Below, in pieces: positions 12,929-26,960 of a DNA stretch of 64,000 nucleotides (position 1 is its first letter; every line of letters begins with the position of its first letter). Below the pieces are notes generated by a model that saw nothing but the letters and a program-made list of their open reading frames with translations, had not been told where the DNA came from and searched no databases. The stretch lies in NCBI RefSeq assembly GCF_036417845.1, contig NC_090020.1:33216425-33280424 (forward strand), in the 5' to 3' direction. The translations under genes were made by a program, and so were the position numbers. Source of the stretch: Apteryx mantelli (taxonomy: Eukaryota; Chordata; Aves; Apterygiformes; Apterygidae).

Positions 12929-15900
12929 TAAGTTGCTATACAAATGGAAAAAAATCTCATTTCAGAAACTGTAAGTGTATAACAAATGGACTACTTGTTT
13001 AGTTCAAAATGAGTCATTGTCTTAAGTATGACATATCACCCTGCTTGTGGAAATCAGGTTGATAACTACTATTCATATTTGAGCTTTGTTGATACACTGT
13101 TTACATTTTTTCTGAAGTTACATTTAGATAACAAGACAGCTAGACTATTGGCTTTTAACATGTAATATTTTGGTTTTGCAAGTGTGATGGGAAAAAATAA
13201 TTAGTTCTACAGTCTTTATGATCAAAACCTACAGTGCTCTTCTTGGCTTATTCTTAGAATAGTTTAATATTTTAGGAAGACCAGAAGCTGAAATGACTGA
13301 ATTGATAGACAATCGCATCAGCAGCTGGAAAGCCAGCATGTACTACAAACTTGTAGCTCAATATTAAAAAAAAAAAAAAGTATCTCATTCAGAATTTCCT
13401 TAAGAAAATCAAGATCCAAACATCTCTTTAGCAGATTCTCACAGTAGTGTCACAAAATTTTAATGAAACCCATAGCAAATGTTACACACAATGACAAATT
13501 AAATTTTCCCCTAAAATAGTTCTCCTCTTAGAATAATATTTAAAATTTCATACTTGGGAAAAGATATAGTGCAATTTCAAACAGAATGAACAGTTTTCAT
13601 TTTCTTAATTGCAGTTTAAGGGCAAATGAATAAAACTGGAAAACAAAGGCCCTACAAATGATTGTTGGGTTAGCTCAGAAATAGCTGGTGATTTATTGAG
13701 TAAACCAGCGGAGGTTTAACTGTTATATGAAATTATACTTCAGATCCCCATCCTAACCTTCCACTACCTTCATCCCCATATACTACCCCTTTCCCTCAAA
13801 CTCAGTGTACTGTAAATTGTTACAGGTCTTAAACTGACTTGTCATGTCTGGCATTAGTTCAATTAGTTTTGGCAAATGCCTTTTGATGACTCATGGGAGA
13901 GTCCTTTTGGTCTCTTTACTAACAGATGTACCATTTCCTGTGCTAAAAGCAATGACAACAATGTCACATGGCTATAAAATTGTAGGAATTTGCTGCTCAT
14001 AGTCCAATAAAAACAACTTGCCTAAAAAAAAGAGACTGAGCAGATAAGATGGAAAATACACATTAGCAGAAACGTTTGGTCATAGAAGATCCGATCCTTT
14101 GTCACTTAACCAAACTTGAACTATACGTTGAACTAGAATTCTATATAAATATCATCAAATTACCAAAAAATCATCAAACTTGGTGATTTTTGAGGGCAAT
14201 GATTATTTTTTGTGAAAAAAGAAAAAACTGCATTGCACAAAGCTGCCTCTTCACATTGCTTGCATGGAGAAAGTTAAACATGTACAAACTGCTGCCACTC
14301 TCTTTATCAACTCTAGTACAATTCCCTAGAAGTTCCCTTGTTTGTTCTACTATGAGTCTCTAGATTAAAGTGTTCTGATATGAAAAAGTAGCCTCTGTGG
14401 AGTAATACTAGACCAGAAGACAGTCCACAATAATTTCTAAATTGAGATCTAGAAATCTTGATTTATTTGTTTACATTTCCTTACCCTCCTTCTCTGTTTA
14501 GTTTATGTAGCAGAGAAGCCCCCCAAAGAAGACAGAATAATAAACTGAAATCCAGTAATTAGGATATGGCAGTTTCTTTTAATGATCTCCAATGTCCTCT
14601 CTATAGTTGGAAGAAGAAGGGAACTGCACCTCTTCTGGGATATGTGAGAAAAAGAAAGCAGTGTCCTGCTTGATCCTGTCCAAAAGGGCCCTTGGAGGAG
14701 GCTATGCAGTTGCCAGATCGTTGCTAGATTTTCCTGTTCTCAAGCCCTAAGGAGAAAGCAACTTAAATTGTCAGTGACTGTAGAGAATTTTTTTGCCAAA
14801 TACCACTCACAACTAGTGGTTCAAGTAGAGCCCCACAAACATGGGTATATATTCTCTATTCATTTTGTTTCTGTAAACATTCAGAGATTTTTCTGTCTTT
14901 TATCAAAGAACAGGAAAGATCTGTGAATCCTCAGAAGGAGAGATTTCCATGTGAATATCAGTCTGGCCATTCTGAATATTTCTGAGATGCCTGTTCTTCT
15001 CTAGAGCACAGATAAACCCACGTGACCTGTGCCCAGCTGTAGTACACAAAACAGCATTCCAAGGTGTGGTATCTGGATAGAGGTAGAAGGGAAAGACTCT
15101 CTTGCTGTTATTAAACGGTGATTCTAAGGCCTAGTTGAAACATATTTTTTGGTCATTCAACAAAAAAAAAGTTAATGAAATATTTTTGAATCATTTCTCA
15201 ACAAGCTTCAGTGACTTCATTCTCTGGTGCAATTAATCTGTCACCTTTATCTGTGCTGAATTCACCAAAACAAAACAGAAATGAAGGGAATGTATTCATC
15301 ACATAATTACAATTAAAGGTTCAGATTTAGACAAGCTGCCACAGGGAGATGTAATTTACACTTCCTAACATCAGCCAACCCTCCTATGCCAGAGGGAGCA
15401 ATTCATCACTGTGGAGGGGTATATGCTGTTTCATGAGAGCTCTCCTGGCAGGAGGCACCAAGTCAGCACTCTCTTCTCCATCCTCGTCATGCCCCCTTCT
15501 GGACAATGCTACCCGCTCCTTCAGCTCCTCTGGGCTTGCACAGCTTGAAGCTTGGAGTACCTAGCACCCTATATTCACATTATTTACATTGTACCAGCAG
15601 TTTGCAGCTGCAGCTTCCCCATACACATTGCAAGGAAGGGGAAGGAAATTCTCGGGCATTAGAAACAAGATTTCAGGGTACAAATATAAACTTACATGCA
15701 CTTTTTTTTAAATCCTAAATCTCTGAATACATGAAGACAAAGAAGAAAAACTCTTAGTGAAAAAGGGGACATAAAGGCAAGACTGCACTTAAAACTGGAG
15801 TGCAACCTATTTTAGATCTCAGATCTACTTCTTGAATCGCCTTCTTTTATGTTTGCATAGTGTTTACCAAAGATTCCTTCTTTCCAGTTCCTTTTCACAT

Positions 15901-17650
15901 CATAAATTTAATGATTAAAAAATCTGTCTGCTATATGTTATTAGGGACCTATTCTGTAGTATTTATTTAAGCTTCAGTTAACCAAAGTTTTGTATTTCTC
16001 ACCTGATACTTGACTTTTTTTAATGGTACTGGTGGCAAATCTTTGTGTTCAGTATTAGATGAAATAGTCCTAGTCACATCAAGCTCTGTAATGCACAAAA
16101 TGTTTTCAAAATAGAATCACAAAATTTAGATGTTCAGTGTTAGGGAATCTTTAAATACATCTAAGAAGTGCCTTTTTAATGGAGTTAAGACTAACCTTAA
16201 CTTCATTTTTTTGAAGACTCTGGGCAGTGTTTAACATGTAAGGAGTTATTTTGCTAATAAGAAAGCCCAACTGTGACCTTTACATCATCTATGATACAAA
16301 AAACCCTCCTACCATAGCAGAAAGCAATGTCAGATTTAAACTCTTACAATTTTAATTGTGATCAATGATAAGTTCTTTCCCATCAGCAATAGGGAAAAAC
16401 ATTTCCAGTCCTTGAGAAAAGTGTGAGAACCCTTCATGTTAACTAAAAGAAGTTGAGTATTGATTTCCAAGTTAAAATTTTGTTTGTTTAAACTAAGCAA
16501 GATTTTAACAGTATAATAATATCCCATGACAAAGGACTTCAGAACACTTTAGAAGAACAAAAAAATTTAACCAGTATAATGACTTGCCTTTGGAGACAGA
16601 TAAACTGAACCAAGTTCAGATTCTCATTTTTTAGAGAGGTTGCTGGATCTAAATGACATTGTGGGCATGTAATTTAGAATTAAGAATCTGAAAAAAGATC
16701 TGAAAAAGAGGGCCTGAATGCCTCATGTAAGTGTTCATGGATACTTAAACCAGTATCTACTGGAATGACTTCAGCCTCTGACAATAACTTAGTCTCCGTT
16801 CATGAGATTCCTACTTTACCTTCTCAAGCATTTGTGGCTAGGGAGTTGAGAATATCATCATTTACAAAATTCTTCGTAGTATTATGACTATATCGTCTCC
16901 ATTTGAGTTATATGAACATTCCTTTTACTATTCTCTTGTCACCATTGAGTAGAGAAACAGAATATAAGGGGTTTGATCCTTTTCCTGTTCAGAAACTAGA
17001 CCACTTCTTACAACTAAAGGTTCAACTTTTAAAATCACACACTTCATTAAAGCATAGTCATTGTAACTGTATGCTATCTCTTCCCCTTCTTCTCTTTTTC
17101 AAATCCACTCAGTATACAAAGCCAATAGCTATGGAAAAAGGATGTGTAATTCTAACTCTAAAACAAAGAACATAATTTGTATGTTCATTACGGTTTAAAT
17201 AACACACTATATTTTATATAAAGTACATAATAAGCTTTGCTTCATACCGATTCTTAGTATTTGTATAGCACATATCTTTTACATTTTTTCTTAGGAAAAA
17301 TTGTTTTCACAATGTTTATGTTTCTGATAATATTGAGACTTGCTCAGGATGGCCAACTGTTTTTTTCATAAACAGTAAAAATAATCATAAGACATCATGC
17401 TGGAAGTCTGAATTACCACCCAGAGTGTATCTTATTTTCAGATGTCACTACTCATGCATTTACATTTTTTAAATATGCTTTTGGCTTTACTTTCAACTTT
17501 ATACCCACTATTAAGCTTGACTTGCCTGTCATTTTTGTATGCAAACTGAACCAAATGCAGTCCTCTGTTCTCAACATTTTTGAAAGTACAACCTCATTTT
17601 GAATGGTCTCTGCTCCTCAGACCTCAGTTCTTCTGTGGTGGAGAGGAGAG
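12929..17650. other. Intergenic DNA, no gene seen
   Basis: There is a short A-run near 13,366-13,378 and a small imperfect hairpin near 14,165-14,190. Longest open frames are 70-90 codons without recognisable content. Confidence 0.65.
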
Positions 17651-17803
17651 GCTTTTGTAGGCTTTTGTAGGCTGCTGCTCTCCCTGGAGTATTGGGCAGT
17701 TGTTAGCAATTGAGGGCAGTTTTCCAACTCCCCCATCTCAGGGAAACTGTACCACTGCTAATAAAACCACTGCTAATAAAACCTTTTTAACGCCTTTTTA
17801 ATG
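17651..17803 (+). repeat. Cluster of three short tandem duplications with twin AATAAA
   Basis: GCTTTTGTAG is duplicated exactly at 17651-17670. ACCACTGCTAATAAA is duplicated exactly at 17751-17780, giving AATAAA at 17760 and 17775. An 11-bp unit CCTTTTTAACG/CCTTTTTAATG follows at 17782-17803. Confidence 0.85.
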
Positions 17804-20114
17804 CCTTTTGGATTATGTGTGACATCACAGTTTCAGAAGGACAGAACAAGAGCAATGGTGATAAATTCAATTCAGTATCATTACTCACCACTGTAACAGA
17901 AAACAGAATTGACATCAGTTTCCTTTTAAAAGCGACAGGAGTTCTGAAATGAGGAGGAGGACAATGTAGATACTTTATTACAGTATTAGGCACTAGGATT
18001 AATACTGAGACACTAGGCTTAATAATGATCTAAAACTTAAAAAAAAACCCTTTGAATCACAGGACAAGTCACTGTTCTTGATCAATACAAAGCATATTTT
18101 TACTGTATATCAAGTTAACAATGGTGATTCTTAATTCTCCAAAACATCTAAACCCAATCTTTTTATTTCCCATTATATGATTTTCAGTAGGTTTTAGTAT
18201 GAATAATCATGGAATTTGTTTTGCTCTTGCTGGATGACCAAAGAGGCATATAATCTGTACTTTGCAAAGAAAAATGAATTTGGATATACTGATTTGAGTA
18301 GATGGTTGCATACACAACATATGCAACACAAACACATTCTTCATGTCATATTTCCATACCCAAGTGTTTATCAGATCCACGTAATGCAAAGAAAAAAGAA
18401 ATCATTGTCCTGATGATCCTTTTTATTAAATGTCACTCACACTTAGCTGGGACAGGTATGAACAGCACTCTGAAATGACACTGAAGAACCATACAAAACT
18501 TTTGATTGTCCTAGGTCAGTCACTCTTGACAGGGAACTGTGTGTGCCTCTTTCTTTCCTGCCCTTTCAGCTAATTCATCTGGCTTGCAGAGCAGCTCTCT
18601 TACAGGTTCATATTAAACTCTGTCCCTTCTAGGATATTCCAACTCCAAAATAAGCACAAAAAACCAAACTCTTTCACCACTTCTGGGCCCAAGCTTTCAT
18701 TAGACTCTTCACCTCTGGTATACTCTACAAATACTTCAATCCTGCCCAGGTTCAGGCAAGCCTAAGTTAGTTTTTGGCAGCTAAATAAGCAATCATCTCC
18801 TATCAAGCCCTACCTTTCCAGAGCGAGCAATCTACCTTAGCTTCTGGCACTCAGCCACTGTGTTTACTCTCATGGTAACAGATTAAAAAAAAAAAAAGTC
18901 TTCTTCCCCATCTCAAACCAAAAAAAAAACTGTGCTAGACTTCTCCCTCTTAGAATTCTCCATGAAGTTTAATATCAGTCTCAGTTGCTCCAGAGCTAAT
19001 TAAGACCTCTTGGAGACCACTATGTATCTCTTATGTAAGGCTGATAAACTCCACTAAAGTTGTCTGAATCTTTGAATGTCTAATTCAGGAACAATAAAGG
19101 CAGATCTCTTTATTTTAAAGAAAAAGTTGTTTCTACCAGAGGTGAGAATGAAGACCACATCATTAGGCATGATTCACACCACATATTTTGATGCAGATCA
19201 TTTCAGAAGTCTCTTAAAGTGTATGGATTGTATTTATACTGCAAATACACATGTACTGGGAGATGTGCAAGAAGGGATGGAGCAATAGGTATTCCAATAA
19301 CTTCATTGTGCCAAGGCAGTTACAAAGGCAGACATGTGGCAGTAACTAGAATGAGCAACTTTCATCCTGGTGTTAGCTGAGGCATATACAGCAAAGCTCT
19401 AACAGGTAAGAGTATGAGTTCACAGGGGTAGGTGTGCAAAAGCGACCATCTGGCGCGTTTGATACCGTGATTGTTGCTTGCTGTTCCAATCTTACTGTGA
19501 ATTAAAACTAATACAAGAAGGTGGTTTGGGAAGCTCTAATTATATGCCAAAATTGTGGTAGTGTAAAACGCCATATGTCAGTTCTACTGCACAATAAGAT
19601 CTACCTATACTGAGGTTTGTTGACACCAATGTGTTGATTTGCCCTAACAGTTCAAGTATTACTACCAACATTTATTACATAAGAGAGGGCTTCAGGCTGT
19701 CAGTACCTTCCATTTCCAACTTATTATACACGTTGCAAACAAAAATCTCCATTGTATGTATCTTTTTTGTTTGTTTGTTTTGCTACTTACTGAAAGACTC
19801 ACTACATACTGGCTGTGCTAGCTCCACTGGAGATCATAGGATTATGTCACTCTTGATTCTTAAATGTAATTGAATACCACATATGCTTGCTCCTATTGGT
19901 GGACAACTCAGGAGTGACAGGTACAGAAGCAAGAAGTATTGCAATAGTAAGAACAAGTCCTGAGGAGCCAGGAACATTACTATTAAAAGCTTTTGTCAAG
20001 CTATGCTAGTTCCACACATGACACACACATCTTTCAAATAACAGAACAACAGCCAGAGGTTTAAGTAATGGCCCTCCAGTGTTGATTGGCTGCTTGCTAT
20101 ATGTGATATAATTG
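17804..20114. other. Intergenic DNA, no gene seen
   Basis: AT-rich sequence with small A-runs (18,884-18,897 and 18,920-18,929). No coding or RNA feature was recognised. Confidence 0.65.
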
Positions 20115-20138
20115 TGAATCATAATATATTATGATTCA
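20115..20138. repeat. 24-bp perfect palindrome
   Basis: TGAATCATAATA is followed immediately by its exact reverse complement TATTATGATTCA, with no spacer. The flanking bases do not pair. Confidence 0.9.
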
Positions 20139-23100
20139 GTCTTATGAAGTTATTCAATCTTAGTAACAGAATGGTATGTTTTCAAGCATTTTAGTAATCT
20201 ACTTAAGGTCCACAGAAAAAAATTTTAAGCCTAACTTGTACAGTGAATGAAGGGTTTTGAAAATTCTTAAACAAAAAATGATTTCTTCCAAATCAAAGAA
20301 GGTCCTCACCAGCCCTTGGAGTGTAAAGCCCTATTACAAATCATATCTACAACATCCTATGAATATATTGCAACTATTGTGCTACAGCAGACTCCATTTT
20401 TCAAATGAGATTAGAACAGTACTTTATGCCCAATTATGATAATTAAAGATCTCACTACATTTTTTTTGCAAGAATTGGAACAGCTGCTATGGCCTTCTGA
20501 CCAAAATCCAGTCAAGAGTATTCAATTATCTGATATCTGCTTAATATTTTATTCAATTTGATTAGCTGCTTGCAGTATTGACTTTCTAATCTATATACTC
20601 AGCTATAGTGAAGAAGTTCCCAGAACAGTTCACGAAGAAAACATATATAAAGCCTGTGCTTTCTCTGATTTGGTACTTGGGCAGTGTGTGAAATGATTTC
20701 TCAAGAAGTGCAAGTTTGCTGGAGATTGTACATGAAAATAATCCTGATTCATGCTCTCTTTTCACAGTTATGCACCCCTCCTCGAAAAAGATGCTGCCTT
20801 CAGCATACCATTCTTTCTGTGGCTAACAGTGCTAACTTTATGGCTCAAATGTCATAGAATTACCTTATAAATGTACCTAACTGCTACCTTATTGTACCTC
20901 ATGATCCAGACTCTTTTCTTCTATAACATTAATGGTTACAAATCCAAACAAGAAGAGACCACAGTTCAGGGACAGACAGCATGTTCAACTGTTGTTCTAA
21001 AAGACACTGGAGTTTGTGGAGGGCATCTCAAATCAGTAAACATTTTAGAAGTGTAAGTTCCCCCTTAACAGACAGGCAGGAACAGTAAACGTCAGAAGTA
21101 TAAACTGAAACGTGCCTGTGACAAAGATAGGAGTTCTATCAGAGAAGGACGAAAACAAAAATGGAACTGAATTATGCAGTTGCTGACCTTCCTTCTTCTG
21201 CTACAATCCATGGCTTAAAATATTGTTAACATGAAAATTTACCTTTTATTTCTGTATTAGACTAAAAGGAGTGTAAGACTGAAGGAACATGTCATGACTG
21301 ACTGGTCTCTACATCTTCCATTTCCTATAGCTTCTATTTCTATACCTTAGTTCTCTTTTCCACTTCTTTCTTCCCTTTCACCCATTTTCATGGTTTGTTT
21401 ATCATCTAGTACCTTTCACAAGAGTAATGGAGCATGGATCTATTGGAAGATTGCTTTCAAGCCTCTTCTTCTTATCTGCCTGTACTTGAATGCTCTCCAT
21501 GCTAATTCATTGAGGATAGGAAGGCTTTCGTCTTGAGCCTAGGCTTGTGCTTTAGCACTCCACCTTCCAAGTGGGAGTTGTTTATTAACTAAAAGGAGCA
21601 GACGTTTCAAGCCAAAATTGAGAACTTGCTTGACAAAAAGCAGAAAAGAGGAATAAGATTGGATGGTGCACTCTAGCTAAATGGGGTGTTGCCATTTCCT
21701 CTCACTTGACACCTACGCTGCCCTCCCAGATGTTGGTGTTATGTATCAGGCAAGTGCAGAGTGATTTCTTTTGGCTGCTGAGTAGGATTCTTCTGGAGGC
21801 TATGTGGCACAGAATATGAAATATGAGTTATTTGATGCAGAAATAAATTATGTGGCTTAAGTTTCTAATCTGAAACCAAATCATTACCTGTAACACTTGA
21901 ATGCACATCTTTATAAACTTCTGTAGCCATAGGGATTGTAACAGCATGTATAAACTTCAGGTTTAGGGTCTGATAAGATTTCTGATGATGTTAGGGCGAT
22001 CTTAGGAAATGAAACACATCTAATTGAAATCAGTAGGAGTTGGTCCAATGACTTCCAATAAATTCTAGATAGGAATCTGCCTTAGCTACTGAAGAGGCCT
22101 TGAAGAACCGGAACAATGCTGACACCAAATGTTTAATAATTATTTGCTCTTCTCAGGCTGCTTTTACTTTTGTATTTCAATAGCACAGAATAGCTCCAAG
22201 CTCTCTGTACTAGGACCTGTTATACACAGAGCTAAGGTGTTAGACTGAAATAGTTAAGGGACAAAGTGCAAGCTGAGAGACAAAAGAATACAGGGATTGG
22301 AACTGCAAACAGTAATAGGCAGACTATGATATGTTGGACAGATGACAATAGACAGCATGCCAGCTTTCTCTAGTAAAATAGCACACAAACTCTTCAGTAG
22401 ATTTCAGGAACCACAGATGTGCTAAGCTTTACAGAGGCCAGTATGGGGGAAAATAATTCAATGTCGTGGCTGAATCTGGCACAGCACATCCTCCTCTCTA
22501 GGCTTCTTCTGGCAGATACTTCAGTTTTGTGGCAGTCTGCTTTTGCATGGGACTCAGCCTTCCAACTAGGTCTCTAAATCAGTATAAATCTTACAAGTAG
22601 TAGCCATAAGAGGCTCACACCACAGTGTCAGGATCCTGGTGAAGGCTGTAGCCCTTTTCTTTTCTCCCCCCAAAGCAAAAGAAGATTAAAAAGTAAATAG
22701 AAGCTGCATGCAACCTACTTCTCTTGTTTCAACTTTTCTGTTTCCTGGTTTAGTATCCTTTCTTTGGATAGCCTGCCACCACTGTTGTAGCAGCTTACAA
22801 TCTTTAATGCACTTCTTACAGATATTCAGAAATGAACTGTCCTCTACATACTCCAATGTCAAGACAAGGCTTACAGTCTCACTGCTGAGCCTGATTCACC
22901 ACTCCTCACAAGATTAAGATTGTGTTGCCCTCCTACGAACTTGAAAGGTACAACTCCGAAATGATAAATAACAATGCCTTAGGCAGCAAGGAGAAGGAGA
23001 GGCAGGGTGTTTCCTTCATCATACTCAGGCATTACTGACAACACAGAAAAAACTATTCCTTAAATAAAATCCAAGAAGCTCTAAAGTCAACTTCTCAATT

Positions 23101-26100
23101 GCATGTTAAGTCTTTTTCTGGTGCCTTTCAGTTGAGCTGGCAGACAGCATCAATCTTTGTTTTCTGAGAAAGGAATGCCCTCAGTCCTACATCATGAGCA
23201 TGTGTCTGTGAGATAACATTTTAGTATCATTTATATTAAAAGGACTAGTTATCAATTTAAGTTGCCTTTCAAGAAGCAAAGAACTTTCGTTTACCACCAA
23301 CTTATCTCTGGTTCATACTCTCTACAACACCTGTCAGACAAGCTTCACTGGTAGTGTCAATGAGTGTAAGCTTCAGTATATAGCCAAACTAAAAAAGTTT
23401 CTTAACTAATGATATATGGAATGGAATAGATCAAACATGCTTTGTCTTCTCAGAGAATGAAATTTCCCGAAGTCACCACTATACAAAGTTACAATGTCAC
23501 CTGAACCTCTCAACCAAGGACCACTTGTGATTCAGATCTTGAAGAGTTTGTTTTCAGTAGAGAATAATTTCCATGTTCTGTAATATTTCTCAGAGTTATT
23601 GTATTTAACTCTATGAACACATGACTAACAGGCTCATGGGCCCAACTGGTTCATACATGGTCCACTTGGAGGGCATTTCTGTTACTGTTAGTCACAGAGG
23701 GCACTTATGGGGGCCTAGCTTTCTAGACAAGAAGCATTTCCATTGTTTGCAGAGTGTTAGATGAAAACAAGCCAGTCAAAAATAGATCATCTTCTACAGT
23801 AAGATAGAAGCATTTACTATAAACACAATACGGGGACCACAGCCTAACTGTTGACATTACCACCACTGTGGATCATAAATTCAGTTAGAAATGATTGTCC
23901 CCACTATTCTGGGGCAGGCCCCATTCCTGGATTCTTGGTCAGCAAGAAGCTCCTCTCCCTTCCTGAATCTCACCTCAGTCCTAGGTTTTTCAAGAAACTA
24001 GTAGTCCCCACTGCAATGGACTCCTAGGGCCTCTGGCAGAGAATTTTTTGCTTGTATTTTGCATATGAAGAACAAATAAAACCTCACAGAAGCCAATACT
24101 AAAAGTATGGACCCTATCTTTATATGTGGAAAGCTTTGGCAAGTGCCAGTGTCTTAGGAAGCAGTGCTCTATCTCAGGTCTGAGGCATGCCTCATCTCCA
24201 CCCTCTCTTGGGAGCCTCCCTGCACAAGTCCCGCATGTGTGCCTAATTAGGGCCAACCGTGACCAAGAAGTCCCACCGCAAAGTAGAAGGTTCTTTAACC
24301 CCTTCTAACCAGTAAGGGGTTTGCAGCTACAGTGCTGTGTCAAACTGCTGAACAGGAAATGCATGATAACAATATTTTGAGAAAACAATCCCCAAACCCA
24401 CCCCCACATGCACAAAGCTTTTTTCTTTTTTTTCGGTCAGTGGGAATGACTAAGTACAGTGCAGTGCTGAAATTCCAGAAGCTGTGCTTGAATTATGGTG
24501 TCCTTTGGGGACAGCAAATATCTTCCAGCTCCACTCCATTTTCCATGAGGAAAACAAAAATGCAAGCCCCCACATTCCACGTGGAGTGTGACTGGATTGT
24601 GTTCACCTAGGGCTAGAACTGTACGTGTTTACTAAGTGTAGCGGTGGTGGTACATAGCAGGGAGCTGAAAGTATATTCTAGAGGGCAGAGGACTACTAAC
24701 AAAAAGCACAGTTTGCCAGTGTCATCCTACAAGCTTGGACTACAGATTCATAATAGTATTTACTATTATTCTCACATTATGTGCTAGGGAATACTACTCC
24801 AGACTATTTAAACTATAAATTGTCAATTTGAAACAGCCCCAACTAAAGACACTTCACAGGAGAGGAATCATTGATTTTTTCCAGTTCTGAGGGAAGAATT
24901 ATCCATCCTCAAAATCTACCAATGCAACTAATTCAGTTAATCTAAATTACCCACGCCACATGAGTAAGACACGTCAGGAATGGATGGTCTACAAGAATAG
25001 CCACTACATAGGGGGCCTCTGTCCATGGTGCCAGCTGAGGCAGTTCCTTGTTTGCTGTTAGGTGAGTGGCACAATAGAAGATTAGAAAGGATGAATCCTT
25101 AGGGGTACAGTATCTGAGGAATCTGAAAGACACAATATGTCCTTTAATCTTCTGGAGGAACCCAAGCATAATCAAGTAACAGCCATTCATTCTTTTTCTA
25201 AAACAAAGGTGTTAAAATACTCTTCATGTAACTCCACATGTGAAGAAAATGGCTTTGGTCCAAAAAGTATATAATATAGACAGATAACAGAAAAGACAAA
25301 ACAGTAGTGGGCACGTAACAACAGTAAGATGACATAGCAGTGACAATGCACTTGTGTCCTTGTCAGTTTTGTTCAAATATATTCTTCATTTTTTCACCTT
25401 ATGCATTAGCTGTCATATAACTGAAGAAAATAAGCTAAATGCAGTAAATGCATTTTCAATGCATTAAATGAGAAGAAAATACAGTTCAACAACCTCAAAA
25501 GCCACTTCTCTGCATAAAATAAAACTCGATCAAGCATAAGCTGTACCTATTGAACTAATATCTCCTGAAAAATACTTACTCAAATGAAACTCAAGTAAAA
25601 TGGAAACACAACAAAAGTCCTCTAAACAACAAGCCCATCTGTGGAGGTGCCATCCCTTTATTTGCTGTGAAAGAAAACAGGTCCTTACATACTGCGTTAT
25701 AGCTCCACCTGTAGGAAGCACGTACATAAGTAATTTTGTGAGTCAGCAACTATACACATGGATCTCAGCCTGGCATTTCTTGTATCTTGATTTTGAAAGC
25801 CTGGAGTTCACCCATTAGGTCTCTAATTTTAGCTCCCTCTCATCCTAGGACTCCTTCTTGAAGTCGGAAGGAAAAAAGGGAAAAAAGAAGACACGAAAGA
25901 AATAAAAGTGAGATTATAATCTATGCCTTCATCCTAGTTAAACGAACTGTTTTATATTACTCAGAGGAACATTCTAAACCAAAAAAGCCTTTACTAAAAT
26001 ACAGGATTGTGATGGGACTGGAACATTTTTCAAAGTTGGATTCCTTCCTTGTGCCTTTTTCTTTGTCAACTCCAATTTTAAGGCAAGGTATTAAAGTGGT

Positions 26101-26739
26101 AGCCAATGATGATTGTTCAGTTAGAACAAATGTTTTTTTCCTCAGGAAAAAATAGGGGTTCTGTAGGAACTAATTCTTGTGGAACTTGTCACACTGGCAA
26201 CCATTTTCATACTATCTAAATGCTTGTGCCTTCACTCATGCTAGGAGGTCACAGCTATAATGCATCTGAAAGTAAATATACAGCAATGTCAATAAACTAC
26301 ATAGGTGTTAGCACACTCATCTAACAGTTTCAGCTACGATCATTTACTAAATTATCCAAGCTACCTTTAAACTGCCTTCCTTGAGTGCAGTTATGAGTTT
26401 CAATTTCAATGAGATAGAGCACAATGCAGGCTGCAAAACCTACATAAAAAAATAAAGAAGCCCACCCTGGCTAAGCTCTTTTCTGCTGTGGCTAAACTGC
26501 ACCTTGATATCCAAATGACCTAGTTTAAAGCTATGTCAATGTAAACAAGCTGAAGGACAGGTTTTCTGGTACAACTACTTTAAGATAGCTACACTTCTGA
26601 ATATAGATACAACTTACACTGGCAAGAGAGTATTTACCTGAATAAATCAACTCAGCAATTTGTTGGTATAAATACTTTTCAGATATCATAATACTTACGT
26701 TACAATGCTGAGAAAAGTTTTCAGTGTACACGCAGATCA
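20139..26739. other. Intergenic DNA, no gene seen
   Basis: A possible short-repeat relic lies near 22,015-22,070 (TTGAAATCAGTAGGAGTTGG). An 8-bp perfect stem AACCCCTT/AAGGGGTT with a 9-nt loop is at 24297-24321. Open frames reach 92 codons but are unremarkable. Confidence 0.6.
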
Positions 26740-26960
26740 GAAGTTTTTGTCAGGTGAAACTGCCTTTGTCAAATGACAGCGGCTGGTTTTGATGGTGTAT
26801 TTTCATTGAAAGAGATATGCAAATTGATAGACTACTCCATTTTCTTGGAGGCACATGCATTCCAAAACAAAGAGTTCAGAGTGAATCATTGAGCAATACA
26901 ATCTCCTCTGGTTATCTTATGCAAATGGAGACAACCACTTCAGCTGACACAGAAGAATGA
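26740..26960. promoter_or_regulatory. Weak candidate regulatory segment with two octamer motifs
   Basis: ATGCAAAT, the POU-factor octamer, occurs at 26817-26824 and 26919-26926, both on the plus strand, 102 bp apart, with a CTTTGTC SOX-like site upstream near 26,764. Each motif is common by chance; only the pairing is suggestive. Confidence 0.2.

Noticed and set aside
17414..17422. GLI-like site TACCACCCA, of interest because PTCH1 may be a neighbour
   Set aside because: It matches 8 of 9 bases; about a dozen such near-matches are expected by chance in 64 kb. A similar one lies near 55,217.
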